A stretch of 64,000 bases of DNA from Daucus carota subsp. sativus (GCF_001625215.2 NC_030388.2:21874558-21938557); one strand, 5' to 3'. Positions 22,741-35,625 are shown, counted from the first letter of the stretch. A program made the numbers and translations. The notes: generated from the letters alone by a model not told the origin.

Positions 22741-23832
22741 TTACTTGATTATGTCTCCTAGATATAACAATATTTGCTCCATGGAAGGCCTGGCGTCCGG
22801 GGAATTATTTGTACATGCCAGAGCGATATCCAGAACCTTCAGGGCTTGCTTTCTGGCTTTCCCTGTTGTCGGAAACTCAAAAAACTGGCATTTGCCATTC
22901 TTGATTTCTTCTTTCTTCTCTATGATCTCATTTTTTGACTCGCTTGATGTATGCCCTGCTAGCAAGTCCAACAGGATAATCCCAAAGTTGTAAATGTCAC
23001 ATTTCTGGGAGAAAGAGTCAATGTATAACCTCGGCTGTGAATCCAGAGGAGGCTTCACTTGACAGATGTCGGAAACTTTTACTCTTTCAGCTAGTTGGAC
23101 AAAGCCATAATCCGAAATGCTGGCATCAAAATCACAATTGATCATGACATTGGAGGACTTGATGTTACCATGGACATTTAAGATCAAGTGCTTCTCTTGG
23201 GATGGAGATTGTCCGTGTATGAAAGCAATGGCTCGTGCCATGTGAAAAACGATCTTAAGGCGTTGCTTCCAATCTAGAGCAGTGTGACCTAGTTCTCTGG
23301 CACCTGAACATTAAGTACAACATCATATGAGATTTAATGATAAGTACTTTCCGAACAACCCTAGAAATTATAGTTTATGTGATTACTTACCAGCAAGCAG
23401 ATCCGCGAGGCTTCCCATAGGAAAGTAATGAGAAACAACAAACTTGATTCTCCTCGTGTAAAGATAGGAAGTGACAGGCACCAAATACTTACACTGCTTG
23501 CTAATCTCTGCTAGCCGCTGAATTCTTCTCCCGAACTCAATTCTCTTGACACTAACTTCCCTGAACCTCTTAAGAGAACAGACTTGACCTCCAAGCAGCA
23601 CTACTTTCTCAATCATGCCTAGACGGCTCTGTCCAACAACTCCAACCGAACCCCTCAACACCTCTCTGAGGGTCAAGTGGATTGCACCAGGGACATCATT
23701 GCAATTCTTGAGTGGGGGATCATCCATGAAACCAATAATGCAGTCCTCGTACTCATGGATCGAGGCTGATCTGCAGCTGGTTTCGCCATACCTAAAGCTC
23801 TTTCGAGGGGTTGTGAAGGCTCTCGAGAGCAT
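22741..23832 (-). CDS. Receptor-like cytoplasmic pseudokinase (LRR-III RLK-like)
   Basis: Two exons, complement(23391-23832, 22741-23303), encode 334 residues; the 87-base intron splits a Gly codon in phase. The protein is a kinase domain alone, with no signal peptide, LRRs or membrane span. The glycine loop is degenerate (GSVGVVGQSRLG), the beta-3 Lys is kept (CSLKRF, Lys88), the catalytic loop reads HGNIKSSN (residues 192-199; Asp of HRD replaced by Asn), and DFG is SDYGF (212-215). Later subdomains are present (QKCDIYNFGIILLDLLAG, ARPSMEQI). The sequence resembles the kinase part of LRR-III receptor kinases, many of which are catalytically dead. It probably acts as a scaffold or regulator; partner unknown. 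Confidence 0.88.
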
Positions 23833-23849
23833 TTTCTTTAGGTGATGGA

Positions 23850-25895
23850 CGTATGAAGGTAGCGAGGGGTGGAGTATATGTTGGCTACCATCTGGTCATT
23901 CATTGGTCTGATTCTCCAGAGACCTAGTTCTCATCGAAAAATAATATATGGTGGGGGAACAAAATTGATAAAAACAATGATCCCAGAAGATCCAAAATTT
24001 GGGTCTTTTAAATTACTTATAATTGTTTTGATCCTGTCAGATAATATTCACTGCATCATCACATCCTGATATGCAGATATGCAGAATATCTTTTCAAGGT
24101 GAAATGTGTACATTTCAAGAAAATCAGGACCTCTGATCAAAAAATCTAGAAGTAAATGATGCTTGTTTTTAGACTCACTTGTGTAATCTACATAATTGAG
24201 ACAGTAAAAAGTCTGAGATATTTCCAACTTGAACATATGAAGGAACTTTATTACGTCCTTACCCCTCCAGAAGCTTACAAATTTAGCATATGTTGACATG
24301 TTGTCTTCAAGTCTTTGACAACTGGTTCAAACCAAAGATAAATTCTGAGGCCATGCCTGATCAGACATTAGAAAAGTTCACGTTAGCTTAACGAGCTACT
24401 CTATAATAAATGACCACGCACTGGCAGCGGCGGAGCTAGGTTTTCAAGTTAGGGTCCCGGATTAAAACAATCCGGAACCCCACTATCCGGATCCAGTGCG
24501 GGACTGACTACGTGTCAGCATTATTCATTCTCAGCCTTCTCGACTCTGGATATCACAAAAGATCGCCGTTGTTAGTTTGTCACAAGTCAGATTAGTTGCA
24601 TGCCGAGTAACAACAGTTCTTAAGATGTGCATGAACATATCACTTCTCAACCGGCTTCATTTAGGTGCACAAAAATATGTCACTCCCTCGGTCTCAATTT
24701 ATAGGTCGCTTTCAGAAAAAAAAAATTGTCCCAAAATACTTGTCTCTCTCTTCTTTCAATACAAATTTATCTATATATTAATTGTGATTTTTTTGAAACT
24801 CAACATTATTCTCATTTCTCAATGCACTAAATCTCTATATTTATTGTGATTTTTTTGAAACTCGACTATATTCTCACTTATCAATGCACTAATTAATGAT
24901 ATATGAGATAAGATTCTATCTAACCAACTTTTTTCCTAATATGCGTGTTTATTCCAAAATGGACCTATAAATTGAAACGAAAGGAGTACTATTTTATTAC
25001 TACAATTGCTATAGAAAAGGCATAACCCATTTATAATAATCTCAGTTTGCATCCACGAGAACAAAGGTGGAATAATGACACCCCGAATTCCACTGACCTT
25101 GTACTTTTCATTTCTGAATCCAACTGCTTCTCGTACATACTCGGAATGTTCCAATTTAGTAAATTGTATCCTCATTGGTTCCCGAGGACTTCTAATTTCC
25201 ACTCAAATAAGCAACACACTCTCCACTTTCCAAGACCACTGAGAAAAGCAAAAGACATAACTTTACAATTTCTAAGCATTCACAAACAAGTGGACAGACG
25301 TACAGATAAATTGGAGAAGCTTTAATATATGCTCATCAAAAAATGATCACGAGCCGAGAAAGAGTGGATCAAGTAGAGAAGCTTTAATATGCGATTTAGT
25401 CTAGCATGATATACTTACTGTTCGACATCACTCATTTGTATTCAGCAAGACAACATGATATTGCTAGTGTCTAGTTTTCAAAAGAAATGAACTGGTAAGC
25501 TCATCAGTTGTATGCTAAGATCAGCACCACAACCATAAGCAATAATGACGAAACACTTGTGATTTAAAAAAAGGTTTTATACAACACGTGTTAACAACAA
25601 AATCGAACACATAATCGTCAAATTTTCTCAAGCATAGATATTTACAACACAAGTCCGGTCCAGTGTCTAGTGAATAAAACAAACATAGAGATTTGTTTAC
25701 AAAGTGGAAGCAGAATGACACCTAATAATGAGCCAGTAAACAGTTTGCTGACGCAACAATTTAATACCATCTCCAGATAATTGAAGCATTGAACCACATT
25801 TGTACTTCCAAATATCAAAGAGAGCTTCCTTACATAGTTCAGACAGAACATCATTTACCCAAAACGACTGGAACTTCTAATCAGAACCTCAAACA
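23850..25895. other. Intergenic stretch between pseudokinase and ABA receptor genes
   Basis: Contains GCGGCGGAGCTAGG (24427-24440), a phrase common at plant hAT-type ends, but no partner end was found, and a Stowaway-like MITE (24683-24986). The part next to 25902 is probably the 3' UTR of the PYL gene. No other gene seen. Confidence 0.45.
24683..24986. mobile_element. Stowaway-like MITE
   Basis: Left end CTCCCTCGGTCTCAATTTAT and right end ATAAATTGAAACGAAAGGAG are inverted repeats. A TA follows the right end; the left neighbour has CA. Confidence 0.75.
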
Positions 25896-25901
25896 AGTTT
25901 C

Positions 25902-28900
25902 TCAAATTCTGTCAATGGGCTCAGTTCGGTCTTGCACAGCCAAACGCTCAGAGACATCAGCCAGCGATTTTAAATTGCACTTTATCAAGGCCTCAACAAA
26001 GTAGCATGTTTCATCTTTCGTGTTTCCATCAGGTACATCCACCACAAATGATTCAATCACAACTGTGCCTGGTCTACCATCTACGATCTCAGGATGAACA
26101 GTAATTACTGAAGAGTAATTCTGCAAAAAAAAAAAAAAAAAAAGGATGCACACAGTTGTGATAACTAAAGTAATAAAAGCTAATAAAAACAGAGATATCC
26201 AAAACTACAAATAGAATATAGCATATCATATTTATTATATAAATCTGGTAGTCCTATCATGATCCTACTCAACTTAAAAGCATATTTTTATTTCATCCTG
26301 ATAATAATACTTTTACTTTCAGATCCAGGGGCCTAGGTCAGAAGATAAGTCTATAAATGCGTCTGCAAGCAGCTGCATTTAACCAGCTAGCACATTACAG
26401 CTTCACATAAAACATGTGTGTAATATACGTAAGCAATAAGACTAGAAGGACCTGTAAGCAATAAGATTAGAAGGACCTACGAGCGAATATGCTTGTGCAC
26501 TTGCATAACAAATCAATAAGTTAGAGATTGGAGCGCAGGATATTAATAAATCTCTAAACATAGGGTTTTTTGAAGAAGACAAAGCAATATAATTATCACA
26601 AATCTCTAGGTTGCTTAACGTCTGAAATGTCATATATCACAATGTGGTATGATTCAAATGCCCTTGCATATACAGCTCATCTTAGTAACCAGTCCTCTAG
26701 CCTATCCTGCTCAACTATAACCTGACTAATGTATATTGTACTCTACAAGCTTTATTATTCTCTGCAAACATTACAACACAGTGAACGTAACCTAAACAAA
26801 AATATATATGACACAGCAGGCACCATTGCACCCCATTAATATTTGTATATATGACACAGCAGGCACCATTGCACCCCATTAATATTTGTCCACCAAAAAC
26901 TAGGTTATCATTAATGTGCTCTTCAGCATGACATTAATAAAGTTAAGTATTTTATTATAGAGAATGTAGAAAGACATGGTACTTTAAAGACCTTACATAT
27001 TTCGAGACCCAAGACGTCCGCCTATTTGACCTAGAGCCTGTTTGGGATGGATTTACGTTAGAGGCTTAAAGTGATTTCAGACTTTAAGTTGAGATATGTC
27101 TCTGGATTATCAGAAAGTGACTAAAAGTAAAAATAAAATAAAAAGAAGCTTAAAGCCGGAAATTAGTAGAAGCAACTATTTTTAACAACTTATTTTATTT
27201 TTTTGGTTTTGAATAATAAAAGTTTACTCCCTCTGTCCCTCCAGGTAGTTTACTTTGGGGGACGGGAGCTTGGCACGCATTTTAAGCCTCCTTTGAAATG
27301 TAGTTTCACAAATTATTTTAAACCTTTTTTCTTCTGAATAAAAATTTAAAGTTTAAATATTGATACAATAAAGAAATTTCAAAAATAAGTCATGAAACTA
27401 TATATTATATGCACCTTAAAATGAGTGCCAAGCAATTTAAAAAAACTGTAATGAAATAAGTGGAACAAAGGGAGTATATCATAATCCAAATGAACAACCC
27501 ATCAAATTGATTTAAATTTATTACAATAATTATATAAAAATATTAAAATAATTTAAAAACTTCAAGGTGATGATTAATTTGGATGCTCTAGAACCTATGT
27601 TGTAATAGGTACATTTATCTCCAAATCCCAATCTAATGCATCAACAGCTCATAATTTCAACATTGTTCTAGTTTACTAGATATCAATAGCAGTCATTATT
27701 ACCCTCAGCCATAGATGTTGGCTTATCAGCAAGGGAGCACAAACTCTTCAAAATGGGTTCCGTATGTGTTTCCGATCAGCGACTCAGCTGAGTATGTGTC
27801 CGACCCGCCACGTGACCTATTAACACTCATACGGCCAACCGTTAAGGATAGAGGGGGGAGAAGTGTGATAATGCTACTATTGTAGTAAGATGTAGGTTGC
27901 ATCCTACTCTTGTGTTCTTGCTCATTTAGTCAAGATTAAAGAACAAGGAGTGGCTGCTTGCAATATTGTGACTCCTCAACATAAGTTTGAGAATTATGAG
28001 CTTAATCTAGAGGCTGAGAATTTGAAGAAATCAAAATCAGTTAATTTACCTCTTCCACCATCAGTCAGTGGCATTACCTTTACCCATGGGAGGCTTTGCA
28101 TTACCTCATATTTGATTACGACTTACTGTAAAAGACTGTTGTGTGTGTGTGTGTGTTTGTCCAGTTGATTACATTGTAAAATCTCTGGTGGTTAAGGTTA
28201 ATTGAGCTTGTAATTGCAACTACTGCATTATCCTCTAAAAAGACACGATTTGTAGGCCAAAAAGTCGTGACAACTGATATTGTTAGTAATAGTACTATTG
28301 CAACTATATAACCCTTAAAATAATAATATCTAAAATTTGAGATAAACTTGATATCTATATTATTGGCTTTGATGGCTATTATAGGTCAGGGAAGAGCAAT
28401 CTTTCGGTAGGAGGACGGTTGAAATGCATGACAGGGTATCACTTCTTATTACTAAAATGTACCTGTAGTCCATTAATTTAAGATTATGATTTTGATTTTT
28501 GGATCACTTGATCGAAAAGATGATATTGTTAAAGAGACATTACATGGTAATAAAAAATACCAGATCTTGAAAAAACATGTATTTGTTCCTCAGGAACTCC
28601 ATTTAATTTGGAAACTGTCGTGTCTATAAAGTCTGATACGAATCTTTAGGCTTGAACCCCATTAAAATTTTACTTCCATGTAAGTTAGTTTATCATGGCA
28701 AGATATCATTCTTGACTAGCATTTTAATTGTTCACGCTTGCCATTATCTTCTTAACTTTTTACAAGTCGGGCTAGAGGTCGGTGAGGTCAAAAGTGCAAG
28801 GAAGGATAAGGAAAATATGAGAACATGTGTTGTACTCACTATAGGGACAGTCATAGATTTGCTTTGGTTAGAGAAACTGTGCAATGTCATTCAACCTCGA

Positions 28901-30662
28901 AATGCTGACCTTTGTAACTGACTAGGACCATTTGTCCTCGAACCATAAGCTAGCGTACATGCCGAGATTTGTCCTCAAACCATTAACTAATGAGCAAAAA
29001 AATAATTTTGAATATAGGTAACTTTCTTCAATAAAGTATTTGCACTTTAATAAGTGAAATACTTTATGTTCAGTAGTAATGTGAAATTCGCTATTGGTAC
29101 TACCAATTTCAGGAGCAAACGCTATAGCTATATGAAAAGATAATGCATATGGAGATATCATACAAAGTAGGTGAAAAACAAAGGAGTTAGCAGGACATAA
29201 AATTAATTTAAAATCATGATCACGAAAAATAAGAGTATAACAGCATTACTCGAAGCAAAAGCAGTCATTAGCGTGACAAGTGATGATAGAAAGAGGAATG
29301 TAAAAAATCACACCTTGAGCCTGTGATCACCACCAACAATCTTCATGCCAAAGATATGCTCTTCGTCATTCAAAAGTTCCAACCTCTCGGTGCTAGTAGT
29401 TGCCGGAAGTCCAGATCTTACATTGACTTCCCTAACACTCCCAATCTCAAAGTTACCCTGCGCAACACACTCGCTCACAAAGGGTTTGTACTTCTGTGGT
29501 TGATCAAAACTTCTCACCAGAGACCAAACCTGCAAGAACCCGATCTATCATAAACATTAAATATCTCATTGAGGAATTACAACTAAACTTCAGTTGTTTC
29601 TTGTTCTACTGATATACATACATGGAACTAATGAATTGAGATCATATCAATCTATAGTTACACAAACAAAGAAACATTCTTCTTTAGATACAATGTGATT
29701 TAAAAGTTTAACCTATATAGAGGAAACAATGCCCTTTACATGTCCAACTTATAATGTCAACAGTAATCACGCAAATATCAACAGTAATCACGCAAATATC
29801 AACAGTAATCACACAAATGATTTTGCTTTAAAAAATTATTACAATTAATTCCAATTGCTGATATATATCCAACTCAACTTAAATTCTCCTAGAACTTATT
29901 CCGCAAATTTCCGAACATTTTAACTAAATCATATCCAACAGATATTCTTTAAAACATAAAATGTACCAATAAACTACCCTTTCTAAAGATGCGCAAAAAA
30001 ACCTATCTGCTGTTACACTAGGAACATTCCAATCAGGTAACTACCTGAAACTGTTCTCTTCATCAACTTGTTAACTACTTGTAACTAGCCATAATAAAGT
30101 TACGCAAACAAAACCTCTTTGTTACCACACTAGTAACATTCCAATCAGGTAAGTTAACTGAAAACGTTCTCTCTAAACATAGCAATAATATGTATATTAC
30201 AAACCGAGGCACGGATTCTCCTAAAACTCCTTGACTACCGCGAACTTAAACACAACCTAATCACCACAAGACTCGAAACGTTCAATTCCATTCCAATCAG
30301 TTCAGTCCGTGAAAATGTTCTCTCTCAACAGGCTCACTAAAATGTTCAGCACCGCAGCATACACGACTAAAACAAAACATCTAATTCCTTCTCTAATTCA
30401 CAATCACCGACTCTCCAGACTAATCAACACAACTAATTAACTAATTGATAAATTAATTAAAAGGCACAAGAAATTGCAGAGAGAGAGATAGAGCAGAGAG
30501 AGGGAGAGAGGGAGAGAGGGAGGGAGAGAGAGAGAGAGAGAGAGAGACCAAATGAACAGGAGCTTTGACGTGTTTAACGAGCGAAGATGTGCACTGATTC
30601 TCTCTGACCTGGTGCTTGTGATGCTTTCTTATGTACTCATCCTCCATCTTATAACTTACCAT
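25902..30662 (-). CDS. PYL9-like: Abscisic acid receptor, PYL8/PYL9-like (RCAR)
   Basis: Three exons, complement(30549-30662, 29314-29529, 25902-26120), encode 182 residues with phase-0 introns at the usual PYL positions. ENQCTSSLVKHVKAPVHL, then VWSLVRSFDQPQKYKPF (Lys53, the ABA-binding Lys position), the gate loop SGLPA (77-81), the latch GGDHRLK (HRL 107-109), and DETCYFVEALIKCNLKSLADVSERLA are all PYR/PYL/RCAR hallmarks and fit the monomeric PYL8/9 group. ABA-bound receptor inhibits clade A PP2C phosphatases in cytosol and nucleus (family knowledge). A second ATG at 30647 is possible. Intron 2 is long (3.2 kb) and holds a Stowaway-like MITE. The first intron's donor is odd: it reads straight into a CT repeat. 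Confidence 0.95.
26803..26888. repeat. Perfect 43-bp tandem duplication in PYL intron 2
   Basis: Two 43-bp units (26803-26845 and 26846-26888) starting TATATATGACACAGCAGGC and appearing identical. A smaller tandem duplication (about 27 bp) occurs near 26433-26488. Confidence 0.9.
27227..27474. mobile_element. Stowaway-like MITE in PYL intron 2
   Basis: Starts CTCCCTCTGTCCCTCC and ends near AACAAAGGGAG, flanked by TA on both sides. An older element end (GCCTGTTTGGGATGG, near 27037) lies to its left, so it may be nested. Confidence 0.75.
29757..29819. repeat. Three copies of a 21-bp tandem repeat in PYL intron 1-2 region
   Basis: Three units of CAACAGTAATCACGCAAATA type, the last with one change. 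It lies in PYL intron 1 (29530-30548). Confidence 0.85.
30479..30547. repeat. GA/CT microsatellite touching the PYL exon 1 donor
   Basis: Imperfect (GA)n and GGGAGA repeats on the + strand; on the gene strand it is a CT repeat that starts within the intron's first bases. Confidence 0.95.
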
Positions 30663-30869
30663 ACGCGCCGATCCAACTGCTGTATGTATAGGTGTATGTA
30701 TAGGTTTGAAAAGAAGCGTCGAAAACGCAGCGTCAGGAGAAGGGGAGAGGGGGAGCCAATGGCTGATGGTCCACGCCCTTTCTTCTCTCTCACTCTCTCT
30801 CTCTCTTCATCCACATCCTCTTCGCTCTCTTTATTATAATATTATTATATTTTATTATATTTTATTATT

Positions 30870-33035
30870 TGATTAATAATAACAATAATAATACTAATAA
30901 TTTATCAGTAGTTATGGTATAGTTATTGTTTTTATTTAATGAGTGACAACAATAAAACAAAAGTGGGGATGGGGGATGGGATGGGTGGGATGAACTTTAC
31001 TTATTTATTGGCCCTCACATTTGGTTGTGCGTCTGCTACTTTTTTATATTCCATGTTAATTCTTTCTTCTTTCCAATTTTTTATTTAAATAATTCATTTA
31101 TAAGCTCTATTCTAAAAGTCTTTCATTAATTCATGTTTCGTAATTCGTCGAACTGATTAAATACTTGATTAGTCGTTGATCAATCCAACTAATCCTTGTT
31201 TTGTGATTTCATCAATTAAATCTGATTTCTACTTTATAATAACACTTGCTAGTTGCTTATAAAAAAGAACTTTAAGTTTTACATGATGCATTAGTCATGA
31301 GACACATTATCCAAAAATAAGGTCTTCATTGTCATTTTGAGACACAAATTAAAATCACATTTTTATTTTTATCATTTACTTCCTCTATATTTTCGTTTCC
31401 CTCATTAGGTCGATGTGCACCGACTGTAGCCGTCCAGCGTCGGAGCGGTTACGTCGTCCCTTCTTACTTACTCGTCCCTTCTTAGCTTACTACCTCTTTT
31501 TCTTGTCTCTTTATTATTGCAAAAAATCCCCTTATACGATTCTGCTTCGGTCACTTATTGTTGCTCGGTCATCTATAAATACACGCGATGGTGCATCGTT
31601 TCTACTCTCATCATCGTCTATGGGTGACAACTGACAATATCGGACACAATCCGAAAATCGACCCAATCCACAACCTGATTTATTGAGACAAAACTCAAAA
31701 AGGACCCAAAAATACTCGAAAAATTAGAAATTCATTTCTATAACTTCAATTTTCAATTTTATTTAATGTTAAGTGATTTTAATTTGATCCGAAATCGACC
31801 CGATTGCTGAGACGAATACGACCTGTTACGCAAAATTGTCACTCGACGCCGTTGCAGTGAATTTCAACACAAGTCTCATCTTTTAACCGGCTGAACCAAC
31901 CGTTACGGTTTTTTTCGCCTTTTCTATTGTTTTGCCATTATGTTATCCCCGGTGCTCTCTCCATTTCCAAACAATACTTCACTTTCGAATAAATATATTC
32001 ATTTTAAGGCGAAAATTATTTTTTCAGCCAGGTTTAATACTTCACAGCGGAATAGATTGTTCATTCAAAATCTTGAATGCTACGGGTACATGTTTATAAA
32101 AAATATCATTTATTAAAATTTGGAAACCATATTTGTTTTTCAGGTAAAATATATTTTGTATTATAATATGTCTTTTAATATTTTATTCGAAGAATTATTT
32201 GATCTTAATTTTTGATTTAAATACATAAATAAATAAGACTATAAGAGTGGTTTATATACGGATGTATTCTACGTATATGCATATTATGTAAAAATATTTG
32301 TGTTATGTCTGCGTATAATATTATAATTGTCTATATGTTATATTATTATTACTGATATTGGTCTTAAAATATGTTATATACATTCGTGGCAGCTAGATAA
32401 TGTTTACGTTAATATTTGAATCTAAAAATCTAAATATATATAAAAGTGATCAACTGATTGATATAATCTGAAATATAGTGACATTTTTATATTTATTAGT
32501 ATTGAATGATAATTAGAATTAAGCCACCCAGCAACTCAGGGAAATCTCAGAATGAAATTTGACGTACCCGGATGGATAACTAATTAATACAATCGGATCA
32601 ATTTAGTACCCCATCTGAATATTCGCTTAAGCGTACCGGGCTTAACCCGAAGTCCCAAATTCTTGCTGTATTCTCCATCTCGCTAGCTTAGAATTGGTAC
32701 CACTTTGTGCGCGACGGATTTAAGATGAGGTGCGGGGACACGTGTCTAGTATTTTTTTTAAAAAAAATTTCTATCATTCTAAATTTTGAAAAATTATAAA
32801 AGTGTTTTCATAAAACAAAAAAATATACATATGTTTTCTGAAAATTTGTTTATTACCCCTGAACTTTGAATCTTACATCGACCCCCTGAATCCTGATTGT
32901 ACCCGATATTGGTTTTCAGTATTTTTTGGCCAAGATCGGGGTTGCAAACCTGTTTGAACCCTCACTCTTGAGGGAGGATGATAATACAGAGCATATACAG
33001 AGTAAACCGAGGAGCAACATATAGCTGGTAACATG
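30870..33035. other. Intergenic stretch upstream of the PYL gene
   Basis: AT-rich, with short open frames only. The first 200 bp before the ATG (30663-30840) are CT-rich, typical of a plant 5' leader. No gene or bounded repeat seen between 31000 and 33035. Confidence 0.45.
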
Positions 33036-33043
33036 GCGGGAAG

Positions 33044-33219
33044 TAGGGGCGAGCAGGAAAAACCGAAACCGCAAAAAAAACCTAAAAAAACCGAAAAACC
33101 ACACCGAAAAAAACCAAACCGCAAATAAAACCGAAAATAACCGAGATAAAAAACCGAAATTAGTGGTGCGGTTTTATTTTCGGTTTTATGCTAAAACCGC
33201 ACCGAAATTAACCGAACCG

Positions 33220-33263
<44 letters not shown>

Positions 33264-33266
33264 TAT

Positions 33267-33303
<37 letters not shown>

Positions 33304-33969
33304 TAGTAATAAAGCACCTTAGTCATTTTTAAACTTCACATCTAATTTTGTATGGAGGTTCTTCTTCCATACTTGCATACTTGCTTAGTCACTTAAATAA
33401 CCGGGCACCCAAATATTTGGAGGAGCGCTTGATCGAAAATTAGGGCTATTGTGATTTGCCACAAAGCAGAAATATTTCTGTTGTTAATCTGCTAATCAAA
33501 TTTTATTATGAAACCTATTCTACTTTTTTTATTTATGTATTTTTTGAAAACTTTTTATTTGAATTTCATGATTAGTTGATTTTGGGTAATTTTATTGACT
33601 TGACATCATCTAATTTCTTGTCAAAATACATATCTTTTAGTTTTTATTGTGTATTAAGGTTTTTAGATGAAAGTATGTAATGTTTCCTATATCCTCATAT
33701 AGAAACAATAGTAAATAGTAACCGAACATATTGTACATGTTCATGAAAATTTTACATTTTTTTAAAAATATCATTATGCACAAGAGTAGCAAATAATAGT
33801 GGAAAAACCGGAAAAAAACCGCAACCGACTAATGGTTAACCGCAACCGAAAAACCGTTTTAGTTGGTGCGGTTACGGTTAATGATGATTAACCGAACCGA
33901 ACCGCATTCATCGGTTTGGTAACGGTTAATGTCCAGAACCGCACCAAACCGCACCATGCACCCCCCCTA
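33044..33969. mobile_element. hAT-like non-autonomous element rich in ACCGAA repeats (926 bp)
   Basis: Ends TAGGGGCGAGCAGG (left) and, reverse-complemented, TAGGGGGGGTGCATGG (right). Eight-base flanks GCGGGAAG (33036-33043) and GCGGGAAA (33970-33977) match at seven of eight positions, as expected for a hAT duplication. Sub-terminal zones are packed with AACCGAACCG/CGGTTNGGT motifs in both orientations. Inside are two (TA)n tracts (33222-33257, 33270-33297). No transposase is seen. Confidence 0.75.
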
Positions 33970-34115
33970 GCGGGAAAAGTTGTTACAAAGTAGTGGTAAC
34001 AGTCTCACTCATAGATATAAGGCATATAGTTGTAAACTAAACACAGACTCTCTCTTTTAAAATCACATAGTTACAATCTCCCTGTAAATACAAACTCCTT
34101 TTTTAATGAAATATA

Positions 34116-34365
34116 GTGGCTGTTTGGCGGGGGGCTTAAAAGCCCCGCTTCTGGACTTTTAAGTTAGAAGCACTTATTTCGTACCGTTTGTGTAAAAAGT
34201 CGAGAAGCACTTATAAAAAGCTACGATTCCTAGCTTTTGTTTCATGACTTCTGCTTTTTTCCCAAACACTTTAATCACTTATAAGTCTTAACTAACTTCT
34301 AACTTCTACTTCACTTTTTTATTTTAAGCAAGAAGCACTTATTTTAAGCTCACCCAAACGGCCCC
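34116..34365. mobile_element. MITE, family C copy 1 (250 bp)
   Basis: Left end GTGGCTGTTTGGCGGGG and right end (reversed) GGGGCCGTTTGGGTG, flanked by TATA on both sides (34112-34115 and 34366-34369). The interior AAGTTAGAAGCACTTATTT is shared with copies at 60478 and 62517. Confidence 0.75.
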
Positions 34366-34852
34366 TATAGTCTTCATTATTGTTATCTTCTCAAGCTTAA
34401 TGCTTCTTTACCAAAGCTATCAGTATCATCGGAAAGAAACTTCACTTTAGGACTTGCAGAGAATGAGTAGTTTTCCGATTACAACGATGTATCTGCCCTA
34501 GTAGACCCTCATAAGTTGATTCTTAATTTCCTACATGTCAATGTAGACTGAGTAAGCCAGATATATGCTCTTAATTACAAGCATCTCCCTTTCACACAGC
34601 CTGAATTTTGAAAATCTGGAATTGGTGCTAAGATAGTAAGATGTGGTTGTGGCAATTTTCAGTTATTCTAGTTTCCAAAGTATCAGCTTTTGATTCCCCT
34701 ACATCATCTAGAATTCTGATTTAGACGTGCTTCTGTCAACAAAGCTTGATAAGTAGTTATGTTCATGTTTTTGTTAAAGAAAATTAGTTCTGTTTACTCA
34801 TCTTTACAGAACAAGCTAAAACTAATAAAGAAGCCCTAAAGTTTCATTTGAA

Positions 34853-35060
34853 CTAGCAAGCTCAGGATCAAACGACGAGATATGTGCTAGAGAGCAACCT
34901 TCTCCACAATCCCTCATAAACGCTTGAAGAAACCAGTTCATCGCTCTAAGTACCATAATTGATCATCAAAGACAAAGAAATGGAGCCAATCTTCATAAAT
35001 TTTTCACTCTTATTAACTAGACTACCTAGCTGTCTTAACTTTTCTTGCCACTGGTTTTCA
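34853..35060 (-). pseudogene. Decayed fragment of an ERF gene (copy of the gene at 40465)
   Basis: The + strand text CAGGATCAAACGACGAGATA, then GTGCTAGAGAGCAACCTTC, GCTTGAAGAAACCAGTTCAT, TGATCATCAAAGACAAAGAA and CTTTTCTTGCCACT follows the C-terminal coding part of the ERF gene at about 40490-40765, in the same order and orientation but with a deletion of about 80 bp and many changes. It encodes nothing intact. A short phrase near 34448 (ACTTGCAGAGAATGAGTAGT) also resembles the ERF 5' leader near 41442, so the duplication was larger or rearranged. Confidence 0.75.
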
Positions 35061-35625
35061 CCATGTTCGGTTATAATAAGATAGTATAGAAGTATAGATA
35101 GAACATATAATAGATATACTAATGGTGCTTAGCTCGTGGATGAATATTGAATAGCATAATTATTATAACAAATTTCAGCACCTGATTATATTATTGTTTT
35201 CCAGAGCATCAAGGATCATGCAGCGGCTGTTTGTTTACTTTAAGGTACTAGCTACCGGCCAGCTTTGATTTGATAAACATATAAGTTGCTTCCACTAGAT
35301 CTTAAATTTTTTGATAGCCGAATTGTTTTTACAATCAAAATATTGAATACAGCTCAACTTGATGCTCTTCTCTTAAGCCTGCACTGATCGATCATCCCAA
35401 GAAGCAAGACTTGTGTCAGGTCAATACTTAAAAATATAGAGGATGGCATAGGAAAATATATTAATGTAGCAGTTCATCTGTCGAGACGTAGGGCAGACCA
35501 ATTTAGTAAGTTGTGTTCCCTTAAAGCTCTGGATTTTGTTTCTTAGCATCTGTTTTTCTTGACTGTCTGCCAAATAATTATGCGTGAGGGACTATATAAT
35601 GCGGTAGCAGGTTGAGAGGAGCAAG

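Noticed and set aside
24427-24445. GCGGCGGAGCTAGG phrase typical of some plant transposon ends
   Set aside because: Only one end is visible.
27950-28168. 73-codon open frame in PYL intron 2 (NIVTPQHKFENYELNLEAEN)
   Set aside because: It looks coding-like in composition, but I could not assign it to a family and found no splice context; probably part of an inserted repeat.
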